NCBI RefSeq assembly: GCF_003597395.2
Contig: NC_133771.1
Location: forward strand, 135,467,170 to 135,531,169
Length of the DNA: 64,000 nucleotides
Reading direction: 5' to 3'
Source of the DNA: Chelonoidis abingdonii
Taxonomy: Eukaryota; Chordata; Testudines; Testudinidae
Position 1 is the first letter of the stretch, and each line of letters opens with the position of its first letter. A program made the translations under genes and the position numbers. The notes under the pieces are model-generated. The model had not been told where the DNA came from. It saw only the letters and a program-made list of their open reading frames with translations, and searched no databases. Shown one piece after another: positions 1 through 9,100 of this stretch.

Positions 1-28
1 TTGCCAACGCCTCCCGAGGAATAGGATA

Positions 29-529
29 TTATTTTTGTGGGGGAGGGTGCCCTTTCTTTATCAGTACCTTCATGCTGCCCCTACCACAATTCAGGTTATC
101 CGTGGCCCACACAGGGATGTGTTCCCACCCAGCCAGGGGTGGTGGGAGGGCATGTGCTGCTTTAATGGTCATAGTGGCTATCCCCATAAGAATGGTATAG
201 CCCTGACCGTCCTGTGTTTGCCCCAGTAAACACACCCAATTGGCTACGTTCAGTACAAGTTCCAGCTTGTGTAAATCTCCTGCCCCCAACAGATTTAGCG
301 CATCATTACAACCCCACATAATTTTCCCTTCTTCCCAGATTTTTTTGATTTGTTTTCGCCTTAGGGTTAACTGTGTCTCCACTCCCGTTGCCGCTACAAT
401 TGTCACAGTTCCTTTTGAGGGCCTTCCCTGATCCCATATGGTTAAGCTGATGGCTGCTTCAGTGTCTATCAAAAAATCTCTCATGGGACTCCCTTTGATC
501 GCCCCAGAGCGTGGGGCGACCAGATGCAT
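29..529 (-). pseudogene. pro: Retroviral protease region (pro), altered active-site motif
   Basis: The minus-strand reading frame carries a retropepsin-like segment. A hydrophobic-Asp-Thr-x-Ala-Ala core is at 458-466, a flap-like Ala-Thr-Gly lies downstream, and an Asn-Leu-Leu-Gly segment comes near the domain end. Retropepsins are aspartic proteases that act as dimers and need Asp-Thr/Ser-Gly. Here the Gly is Glu (codon GAA, one transition from GGA), which is expected to abolish activity. The frame follows an amber stop at 536-538 and ends at TAA 29-31. The assignment rests on motif order after gag. Confidence 0.7.
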
Positions 530-618
530 CCTGTCCTAAACTGAGAACATGGACAGGATGCCTTCCAGGGCACCCCTAAATCGCAGCATCCACCTCTGTC
601 CCTCCCATTGGTTCACAT

Positions 619-625
619 GGGGGGG
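619..625 (-). other. Possible -1 frameshift heptamer at the gag end
   Basis: Seven consecutive C on the minus strand lie in X-XXY-YYZ phase relative to the gag frame, followed by ATG and the gag stop TGA. A -1 slip there enters the frame that leads into pro. In this copy that frame is open from about 718 to an amber stop at 536-538, beyond which pro begins. C7 is not a classical strong eukaryotic slippery site, so this is tentative. Confidence 0.35.
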
Positions 626-636
626 CGGGGGTCCTG

Positions 637-696
637 GCACTGAAAACATTCCTGTTTCCAAGCAAAATTGTGTGTCTGGCATTTTAGGCAGTCCCA
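637..696 (-). other. RanBP2-type zinc finger at the C-terminus of Gag
   Basis: The translated minus strand shows W-x-C-x2-C-x3-N-x6-C-x2-C, the exact RanBP2-type pattern with its conserved Trp and Asn. The order is W (694-696), C, C, N, C, C (637-639). An RG-rich decapeptide (820-849) and a charged helix (about 739-804) precede it. In cellular proteins such as the FET family, RBM5/10 and ZRANB2, fingers of this class bind single-stranded RNA, often with a GGU core. Here the finger sits where nucleocapsid knuckles are expected. Confidence 0.85.
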
Positions 697-2214
697 GTCC
701 CCTGGCCTTCGGGGCCACATTCCCCCTGATCTGGTGAGATCCTGGGTAGTCAGTCTAGCCTGCAGTCTCTGGATCTGTTGCTTTATAGCTTCCCGCTCAT
801 CCCTGACTATCCCCCAAAAGCCACGACCTCGCCCTCTACCTCCTCCCCTCTGGGCTGACCCACCCCTTTCCACCTTTTACTGATCCCCTTCAGTAATAAC
901 ATGGACCGGCTCTCCTCCCTGATGTATCTGCCTCCACACATTTGCCTGTTCCAGAAACTGGGGTAGCTGATTGGGAGCAAGTTCAGGGTGCTGCAACCTT
1001 AAATGCCCCACAAACTGAGGATTGCTCAGCTCCAACCATTTTTCCAGCAATTCCACACTCCTACCATGCTCCACACCCCTACCAGGTCCTGGTGCCCCTG
1101 TCTGGGGTATCACCCATGGACTGTCCAAGGGATCCACCCAGCACCGTGCCTATGCCTGAATGCAATTAAGTGCATCTCGTCCTGTTTTCCCAGGGATTCG
1201 GTTTACTTTATTTATCCCCGCAATATGAGAGTACACCCCAAACAACTGTTTTGCCACCTGTCTAGAGATTAGAAATGGGTGTACCACTTCTGCCATATCG
1301 ATTTCTAAGGTGCCCTGTCCCAAAAGACTATGCCATATGCTCACTTGGTCCTCACGAGTTAGACCTTTTATCTCCCTGCCCACCACCACTAGCCACAGCA
1401 CAAACTGATCCCAGTCCTCCCGGGGTACCTTTTCCAAACGGCCCAGTACTGCATCCTGGTCCTTCAGGGACAAGGGGCTGATTTCTGCCTGTTTTATTAC
1501 TTATGGGGCATGATTCCCCCCACCCTGCAACTGAGGCCACTATTCCTGCCTCCTGTAATTCCTCCCGGGTAATCTTTTTCACAAGGGCTGTAACAGTGGA
1601 TCGCCGGCTTACGACGTCCACTGGCAGTGGTGGGTACAGTATTTTTTCAGGATAGGGTGGTGGAGATGTCTCCTTCAGCTCCATTAGTGGGGCAGATAGT
1701 CTGGGGTCCCCAAGTCCATTGCTCCCATGTTTACATTCATACAATTCCTCCTCTAAGTCTCCTACTCTCCCCAGCAGTTCATCTTTCTCTCTCCGGATTG
1801 CCTCACAAGACTCCTCTGTCCGTGCAGCATCCCATGTCTTCAAATCCGCTACCTCTACTGCTAACACAGATTTTTCTGTTAAAATCCGCTGCTGATCCAC
1901 AATCCCCTCCAAATTCTTAATATGTTGGAGGAGATCAGCTTCCCTTTTTACCCAGTATGCCATCCCAGAGCACAAACCTTGTAATACCATTCCCTTTTTC
2001 CTACACTCCTTTCCCTTGGGGTCTCCCAAAACCTCCCCCATCTCATCCCAGGTGGATCCTTGCAGCTGGTATGGGCCCTGATTCTTTCTTATCCGTTTGT
2101 TCAAAAAATCCGTTATCCTAGCTTGCCAGAACCCACAACTACCATCACGAGAGTTCACCATACCCCCTCCAAGCAGCTGCGCGGACTGTTGGGGAGGGGG
2201 ACCTAAAGGCTGCC

Positions 2215-2220
2215 ACTCAC
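2215..2220 (-). promoter_or_regulatory. Retroviral leader 5' splice donor
   Basis: GTGAGT on the minus strand lies in the leader between the primer-binding site and the gag ATG, where the major donor for spliced env mRNA is expected. Use is inferred from position and consensus. Confidence 0.55.
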
Positions 2221-2236
2221 CTATCCGATGCGATGC

Positions 2237-2254
2237 ATCTGAGTCATGGCACCA
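2237..2254 (-). other. Primer-binding site, tRNA-His type
   Basis: The 18 nt on the minus strand read TGGTGCCATGACTCAGAT. They match the tRNA-His primer-binding consensus (TGGTGCCGTGACTCGGAT) at 16 of 18 positions. Both differences are G to A at CpG sites, the change expected from methylated-CpG decay. The site begins 3 nt inside the LTR end. Confidence 0.88.
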
Positions 2255-2357
2255 AGATGTTAGAGAGCTTATTCCTTCACTCTCACGCTTCCCTGGTCCT
2301 TCTCGCATGGACAGAGAGCAACAATACCTAAAGTCCGAAGGTGCAAACAATTCAATG

Positions 2358-2363
2358 TTTATT
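2358..2363 (-). terminator. LTR polyadenylation signal AATAAA
   Basis: AATAAA on the minus strand about 100 bp before the LTR end, consistent with the R/U5 position of a retroviral LTR. Confidence 0.7.
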
Positions 2364-2443
2364 GGGGTGAACTTCCAGCAAGCTTAAATTCAAGTTCCTT
2401 TTTCCTTATTTTCGAATCCCAATTTACCTCCTGTTTGCCCCTA

Positions 2444-2452
2444 ATTTATATA
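2444..2452 (-). promoter_or_regulatory. LTR TATA box
   Basis: TATATAAAT on the minus strand, correctly placed upstream of the LTR polyadenylation signal. It would drive transcription leftward, away from AGT. Confidence 0.7.
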
Positions 2453-2928
2453 GTAATATTCTCAGCTACACCTTAACCAATCATTCTACTAAAATTTACC
2501 TGACCAATCCTAACATATTGTAACATGATTAGCTAACCAAGTATATCCCATCACCTTAATTAGTTTACACCAAGCAAAATTAATTATACAGCAAACAGAA
2601 ACAATCACAGAACCAGACAGAGACCATGCAAATAAACATACAAACAATACAGAAGTGAGGATTTCACAACTACATCTATACAGACATAAGGGTTCTCCAG
2701 CTGTGTCTATTGATAAGTGAGTTCTTACCAGACAGAAAACTATCAAACTAAATTTCCTTTTACATGTTTTAGGCTCTTCCCTTTCTCTGGAGGTGATAGA
2801 TCAAATCAGCTTCCTAACAGCCCCAGATTGCCTTATTTTAATATGACTAGTTTGGAATGTGAGGATGTGACCATACATTTCCCAGTTTATGCCTGCTTAG
2901 CTGAAGAACCAGGCCTCAGACTGTCACA

Positions 2929-3560
2929 GTAAGAGAAGGCCATTATACAGACAGACAGTAGTTTTTGATTCTTTCTTTTATACCTCTGTAACTAGCTAAG
3001 TAATAAGGATACACTTAAATTCTTAAAGTATAGGCCTTTGCAGACAGGCCTGAATATCTATATTCTAATAGTAGGCGTGCAAATTTCCAGCTACTCTATT
3101 GTGCATGAGCAAATCCCCAGCTTGCACACATGTGACTAGAGAGGTGTACACAACCGGGGATTTAAATGTACATGTTAGTGTGCAGGCAGACCTGATAGTG
3201 CGTCTGTCTAATGATGTGAATTTTAGTTCGTAGTTAACTTCTCTGTGCCTCAATCTTCCCATTTGTAAAATGGGGTAATGCCTCAGACAGGTGCTGGGAG
3301 GTTTCCAGCATTACTAACTGTAAAGCACTTTGAGATCCTCAGCTGTAGTGCCTTCCATCTGGACAATAGGGATCATAAATCATGCCACCCAGAGAATGTA
3401 TTCAGATCAGAAGACCACCAATCAGTGTAAACAATGAGCACCAAGAAGGAAGGTGGTGAAAAGGAACACAGCCCATTTTGCAGACAATGTTGCTAGAGCA
3501 CTTCTCAGCAGGCTCAGTCAGACTGCCAGATTCACAGCAGCTGCCAGTCAGACCTTCTAC
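2929..3560. other. Intergenic spacer between ERV and hAT element
   Basis: No reading frame or promoter is recognised. It contains one MIR-type SINE fragment (about 3228-3345); the rest is unassigned. Confidence 0.5.
3228..3345 (+). repeat. MIR-type SINE fragment
   Basis: The core is recognisable: 'ctctgtgcctcaatcttcccatttgtaaaatgggg' in diverged form, then a tail ending 'aaagcactttgagatcctcag'. Both are typical of CORE-SINE/MIR elements in sauropsids. Confidence 0.7.
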
Positions 3561-4103
3561 CAGGGCCGGTGCAACCATTTAGGCGAACTAGGTGGTTGCC
3601 TAGGGCGCCAAGATTTGGGGGCGCCAAAAAGTGGTGCCCCCCCAAAAATTTTTAAATGGTTGAAGCCGCTGCTGCTGAAGGGGCTGAGCTGCCGGCAGCA
3701 GTAGCTGCCTGCCACCGGCAGCCCAAGCTGTCCCCCAGGTCAGGGCGCCGCCGGTCAGCGCGCCCCTGAGGTCAGCGAGCCGCTGCCGCAGCCGGGCAGC
3801 CCAGGGCGTCCCCTGGACCAGGGAAACCTGGGGCTGCCGGCTGCCGCGGAGGCGCTCTAACCCTGGGTCAGGGTGCCGCCGCCAGCCCGGGGTTTCCCTG
3901 GGTCAGGGCACCGCCGGAGGGGGCGGCAGGCAGCTCCCNNNNNNNNNNNNNNNNNNNNNNNNNNNNNNNNNNNNNNNNNNNNNNNNNCAGCCCGGCAGCC
4001 CAGGGCGCCCCCCGCTCCCGGGGTCAGGGAGCCGCGAGACCTGCGCGCAGGGCGGCGAAATGTCCCAGCGCCTAGGGCGCCAGAAACCCTAGCGTCGGTC
4101 CTG
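3561..4103 (+). mobile_element. Non-autonomous hAT element, CAGGGCCGG family, with assembly gap
   Basis: The ends are CAGGGCCGGTGC and GCGTCGGTCCTG, imperfect inverted repeats. Perfect 8-bp target duplications CCTTCTAC flank it at 3553-3560 and 4104-4111, the size made by hAT transposases. The interior is extremely GC-rich and holds an assembly gap. Reading frames inside it are composition artefacts. Confidence 0.88.
3939..3987. other. Assembly gap (49 N)
   Basis: A run of N inside the GC-rich core of the hAT element; the true length and sequence are unknown. Confidence 0.99.
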
Positions 4104-4111
4104 CCTTCTAC

Positions 4112-4852
4112 AACTACTAAAGAAGAGCAGAGCTGAAAACTGAGCCTGTTTTCTCATCTTGCATCATTCATGAGCCCTGCAGAGCAAGGAAAGGGCTAGA
4201 AGAGAGACCCAGTTCTGATACCCTTGCTCACGTTAAGTTGTATTATACCCCATAAGTGGAGTAAGGCACTGCTCATTGTGATGAAAGGTGTCAGAATCTG
4301 GCCCTAAATAAACACATTTTGAAGTACGATGGATGTTACTGTCTTGCAAATTCATAAACTAAGACACCTTTTAATATGAAACATGCAGGTTTCCAATCCA
4401 GAGCTTCAAATTTAAAGACGACGCTCCAAAAATACAGAAACAGGCAAAATTTGGTATATCAGTAAAGACAATTAGAACATGTAAAATCTGTAAGATCAGT
4501 ATTGGGTATGCATGCGTCTCTCTCTCCGCATGGATACACTCAGAAATCCAGATTGAATTCACACAGTGAAATAGGATTTCTAGAGAAGTAAAATGAGAGT
4601 CGAAAATTGTCTCAGTACAAGATGGAAATTGCTAATCCAGTATAGCAAAAGGTTGTTCATGACTTCTAGAACAGCAATTGTTATAGGGAAGTAATGTGGA
4701 AAAAAATATCCCAATATCTGCTAATGCTGAAGTTTCCATTGAAGGAGGGAGAGAGGTAGAGAGAGAACACAACCCACATGTGAGAATTACTGAGTGTTGG
4801 TACTGCATTTTGAAAATAAGTGCTAAGTACTATGATGATTAGATACACTGAG
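4112..4852. other. AGT upstream flank, nothing recognised
   Basis: Moderately AT-rich DNA without a recognised repeat or reading frame. The non-coding first exon and promoter of AGT would be expected near or upstream of here. I could not identify a TATA box or first exon with confidence. Confidence 0.4.
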
Positions 4853-5075
4853 GAGTGCTGGTGGGGTGAGGGGCAGCAGGGTAGGAGTTCGGAGACCTGG
4901 CTTCAATTCCCTGCTCTGCCACAGGCTTCCTGTATAACTTGGGGCTAGTCAAATTTCTCTATGCCTCAGTTGTCCATCTGTGAAATGGGGTTAATAGCAC
5001 TTCCTTACCTCACAGGGGTGTTGTGAAGATATGCCCATTGAAATGAGAGGCACTCAGATGCTACGTGCCTGGGGA
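4853..5075 (+). repeat. MIR-type SINE
   Basis: The element is nearly complete. A tRNA-derived head runs to 'cttcaattccctgctctgccac'. The core is 'tctatgcctcagttgtccatctgtgaaatgggg' in diverged form, followed by 'cctcacaggggtgttgtgaagat'. It ends about 270 bp before the first coding exon of AGT. Confidence 0.8.
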
Positions 5076-5343
5076 CTATATGAATACCAGTGACACACAC
5101 TGCGGGGGGGATCTTCAAGAGCACCCAGCATTTGCTCCCATTGAGCTCAATGGATATTTTACCATTGTTTTCAGTCAGAGTTAGGCCAATACTAAACCCT
5201 TCTGAAAACTCCCACCCGTCTGATTTCCTCATCTGTGAGGAAAAGCAATATTAATATCTCACATTCTACGTGGGAGGAGCAAAGTAAATAGCATGTTAAT
5301 TAGCTAACCCTCCCTCCCCACACTTTCTTTTTCTTTTAAACAG

Positions 5344-6160
5344 ACTTTGCTGAAATTGTTCTTCAACATGAATCCAGCAGTGAGCCTCCTGTGTTTCTTC
5401 CTGTGCCTGAGCCCCACAGTGTGTGACCGGGTCTATGTCCACCCCTTCCATTTGTTTTCCTATAATAAAAGCAGTTGCGAGGAGCTGGACAACTTGACGC
5501 AGGAGGAGAAAATGTTTGTCCCCATTTCCATTGAGTCCCAAACCATCCCTGCCTACGAAGAGAACCTGAAAGACAAAACCAAGCTGGGAACACAAAGCTC
5601 GGATACCAAGCGTGACCAAAGGCTGAGTTACTTGAAAGACCTAGTGCATGTTCTTGGTGTGCGCTTCTATGGTGCGCTGAAGGAAACGCTGAAGGGTGAA
5701 AACTATCTCCTGTCACCTACCAATCTCTACAGGTCTTTGTTGTCGATCTACTTAGGGGCCTCTGAACAGACGGCAGCTGATTTACAGAACTTCTTGGGAT
5801 TCTTTCCCCCTTCCGGTGACCCAGACTGCACCTCCAAAGTGGATGGACACAAAGTCCTTTTGACCCTGAAGACCATGGATGATCTGTTCCTCTCAAGTGG
5901 AGCTGATGATCTGCTTTCTACCAAGCTTTCCTGCCTCTTCTCTGCTCCCAGTGTGCGTTTATCCGAATCACTCGTGCACAGCCTGGCCTCTTCTGCCGAT
6001 TATTTCTATGCCCGAGCTGTTGACTTTACGAACCCAAGTCAGGCAGCAGAACTAATTGAAAGCTTTGTGAAGGGCAAAGATGTCAGCAGAACCCAGAATG
6101 TACTGACAAATATAGACCCTTCTACCACCCTGCTGTTTGTGACTTACATTCAGTTTAAAG
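5344..6160 (+). CDS. AGT: AGT exon 2 (signal peptide, angiotensin I, N-terminal serpin domain)
   Basis: A polypyrimidine tract and CAG at 5341-5343 precede the exon; the donor is AAAG|GTAAGA at 6160/6161. The ATG at 5368 is chosen because it opens the hydrophobic signal peptide; upstream in-frame codons are UTR. Angiotensin I is encoded at 5425-5454. The two conserved cysteine codons are at 5476-5478 and 5827-5829. The exon ends one base into a codon. Confidence 0.97.
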
Positions 6161-9100
6161 GTAAGAACAACGAGCATGAATTTCGATGGCAATCTCAGAG
6201 GGGCAACTAATGACCTCAGATTCATCTGTTTCTGCAATCCAGCACATTTTGCACCTCACAGCTCTACCTCCTTGGGCTTTGCTTTCTTAGGTTAAGCAGG
6301 ATCAGGCCTGATCAGCAGCTAGATGACCTCAGCTGAAACCCTAGAGTGCTGCAAGATGTGGCCTTAGTACTGCACTTAATAAATAATAATAGCCGTACTG
6401 TTTGTATTGTTGGTAGAGCAAGTTCCTCTTTGTGCTCAGCGCTGGACAAAAACCAGTCACTCTCCCCCAAAGAGCTTATGGTCTAAATAGACACGGCAAA
6501 GGGTGGGAAAAAGGAAGTATTACAATCCCCCTGTTACAGATGTGAAACTGCATTTAAAGTAAGTGACTTGCCCAGAGTCACACAGGAAGTCTGTCTCAGA
6601 AACTGAGCCCAGATTTCCCGAGTCCCATTCCCGTGCCTTAACCACGAGGTCATCCTTCTCCCCTGGTGTATATGCCATCAGTGTCCCATCTACAGACAGA
6701 CTGTGTCAGGCAACATTTGTCAGCCAGCCACAGAGTCATTGCCATGCATAATGGGGACTGAGGGGAGAATGGAGGGAGATTTCCTCTGACCAGTTGTGTA
6801 GAGATCCATAGGTTTAGGTCCCCAGCCTATGAAACAGACCAATCATACCCACTGCCTGCCTGTTCTGCCTCTCTGCAGGCCCCAGGCAGGGCAAAGATGC
6901 TACATCAGAAACCTCCCTGAGTACTGCCAAAGTCCTAAAGTAATGGTTCCACTCCTGCACATTTCACACGGCACAGGTGGAAAGGGCTCCTGGTCCCTAA
7001 AAATGCCAGCCTATTTTTCAGAAGAAGAGGCGTTTCACAAGAATAGGAGAATTCAATCTGATGCTCTGGCCAATTCCAACCGGGATAGTTCCTTTCTGCT
7101 TACCTAGAACTCCCCCTATAGCTCCAGTTGGATAGTTAGCCTCCACATTCCCTTCTAAAATACTGGGCTGCTACTGGCACACAGGAGCTGCCATAGTCCA
7201 TCCAAGAGGTGGCTGCTTTTCAGGGGTGGATGAGCAATGGCTACACCTACAGTCTGTTAACGCACACTGGGATCCTCGAAATTGAACGCTTCCACTTCCA
7301 TACAGCCTCTCTCATGAGAGTCATGCACTACTACTGGGACAACAGTCAGGAACCAAATAATATTAATATTTAATTAAATGGTTATATTGCAGTCACTTTG
7401 GTGCTGGTCTCCATTAATGGGCTTTTCAAAACGGGTTCGGGGCTGGGCTACTCTGCTCCTGTTGCAGTCGACTGGAGTTTGACCATGGCTTTCAATGGGA
7501 GCAGAGTTAGTTCAGTGCTGAGTGCTTTGGAAAACCTCATCCTAAGTCTTTATTAAAGAAGGGTGGCGAGCACACTTTAACATTGGGTCAGTGATACCAA
7601 GGGGTCAAGTGGCTGCGACTACCAACTGTAATGACGAGAACTCTATTGTCAAATATGTTGCACAATGTATTAATGGCCAAAAGAAACTGGGGAGGAATTG
7701 TGGGCTAGTGACTAAGCTAGAGCCCTAGGAGTCAGAAGAACTGGGTCCCATTTCAGGATGTGCCACTGTCACATTTTGTTACCTTCGATGAGTCACTTAA
7801 GCCATGTGGGTAAAATTTACAAAAAACCCTCAGTGACAGCAGCTTAAGTCCCCCTTTCAAAAGTGCCTAAAATCCAACTGAGATTCAATGAAACTTAGAC
7901 GTCTAATGGAGCTTGGGTGCTTTTTGTGCCTCAGTTTTCCCACCTGTAAGCTGGAGATCCGACTTCCTTATCTCTTGCGGGTGTGATGAGCTTCAATTTT
8001 TTTAATGCTAGAGCTTGTCTACGCATGAAATGCTACAGTGGTAGAGCTGCACCATTGTAGCATTTCAGTGTAGACCAAGGGTTCTCAAACTGGGGGTCAG
8101 GACCCCTCAGGATGTCACAAAGTTATTACATGGGGGGGTTGCGAGCTGTCAGCCTCCACGCCAAACCCCGCTTTGCCTCCAGCATTTATAATGGTGTTAA
8201 ATATATAAAAAAGTGTTTTAATGTATAAGGTGGGGTCGCACACAGAGGCTTGCCAAGTGAAAGGGGTCATCAGTACAAAAGTTTGAGAACCACTGGTGTA
8301 GACACCCTCTACACCAATGGGAGGGGTTCTCAAGTCAGCATAGGTAATCTACCTCCTTAAGAGGCAGTAGCCAAGTGGACAGAAGAATTAGACCTAGCGC
8401 TCTCCACAACAGGGCTTAGGTAAATTTAACTATGTTGCTTAGGGGTGTGGATTTTTCACACTCCTGAGGAATGTAGCTGAGTCGACCTAACTTTTTAGGA
8501 TAAACCAGGCCTCTGAAACTAATTTGAGATCCTCAGATAAAAGGCGCTGGCTCTTCAAGGCAGTAAGCTTATCCTCAGACTGGTCTATAAGGTGCTCAGC
8601 TCAGTGTTGGCGCTGTAGAAATAACAGGTATTACAATGAAATGAATCTTACCTTTTAACTTTGCTGTGAGTGGGTAGCATTTTCTATAACAAAACCATTT
8701 CTTTGGATCGCCTTCCCCTGTGTTAGAAACTCACTGTTTGATTTAGGAATGTACGTGTGTCATGTCTCTCTGCTTCACCAGTCTACCTCTGTTTTGTCTG
8801 CTCTCTTAGGAGGAGGAGGATGCACACACACACGTGCCACAGATTCCACATGGGGGCTGGAGAAAAGCAGTTCACACATGGGGGAATTAGAAAATAACCA
8901 TTGCTGCAGCCCATCCCTACGGTTCAGCAGATCTTGCTCGGCTCTTCAGTTTACTGAAGAGCAGCCATGTTAGCTTACACTTAGATAGATTAATAGGGTT
9001 GGAAAGGACCTCAGGAGATCATCTAGTCCAACCCCCTGCTCAAAGCAGGACCAATCCCCAAATGGCCCCCTCAAGGATTGAACTTACAATCCTGGGTTTA

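Larger units (their letters stand above)
613..2161 (-). pseudogene. gag: Retroviral gag, degenerate (late domains, coiled coil, RG-rich tract, RanBP2-type finger)
   Basis: Gag is the structural polyprotein that builds the particle and binds the RNA genome. The likely start is the ATG at 2161-2159, the first one after the primer site and donor. The first reading frame (2161 to about 1470) has a basic N-terminal part, then a heptad-like helix at residues ~70-145. It then carries PPPY (residues 167-170) and LYPPL (175-179), which are Nedd4- and ALIX-type late-domain motifs. Near 1470 the reading moves to a second frame that runs to the TGA at 613-615, broken only by stops at 1150-1152 (TAG) and 877-879 (TAA). 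The last segment has an RG-rich stretch, a short helix and a four-cysteine RanBP2-type finger. No CCHC knuckle is visible. The late-domain and leader context support Gag; the capsid region is too diverged for me to assign by eye. Confidence 0.8.
1..2928 (-). mobile_element. Endogenous retrovirus, 5' part (LTR, leader, gag, start of pro), window-truncated
   Basis: Reading leftward on the minus strand, the order is LTR (2928-2258), primer-binding site (2254-2237), splice donor (2220-2215), gag (2161-613) and pro (529-29). The rest of pol, env and the 3' LTR would lie left of base 1. The copy is inactive: gag has a frameshift near 1470 and in-frame stops at 1150-1152 and 877-879, and the protease motif is altered. 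The tRNA-His-type primer site and PPxY late domain are compatible with a gamma/epsilon-like class I ERV, but no reverse transcriptase is in view, so the class is an inference. It lies about 2.4 kb upstream of the first coding exon of AGT, in antisense orientation. Confidence 0.9.
2258..2928 (-). repeat. 5' LTR of the endogenous retrovirus
   Basis: On the minus strand the 671-bp element begins TGTGACAG and ends CTCTAACA, giving the usual TG...CA boundaries. Three nucleotides separate its end from the primer-binding site. It holds a TATA box (TATATAAAT, 2444-2452) followed about 85 bp later by a polyadenylation signal (AATAAA, 2358-2363), the expected U3-R-U5 order. The partner LTR is outside the window, so insertion age cannot be read. 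Confidence 0.88.
7698..8560 (+). repeat. MIR-type SINE split by later insertions
   Basis: Head and part of the core are at about 7698-7810. Core ('tgcctcagttttcccacctgtaa') resumes at about 7925-8008. The tail ('tttgagatcctcagataaaaggcgc') resumes after 8513. The gaps are filled by a short unassigned insert and by the palindromic MITE. Confidence 0.6.

Noticed and set aside
4112..5340. AGT promoter and non-coding exon 1
   Set aside because: I looked for a TATA box with a nearby donor and saw no convincing candidate; transcript data would be needed.
5347..5367. Upstream TTG/CTG codons as an alternative AGT start
   Set aside because: The ATG at 5368 opens the signal peptide and matches family length; upstream codons follow directly on the splice acceptor and are 5' UTR.
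5296..5716. Antisense frames of 107 and 117 residues across AGT exon 2
   Set aside because: Shadows of the conserved AGT coding exon; no homology and no splice support.
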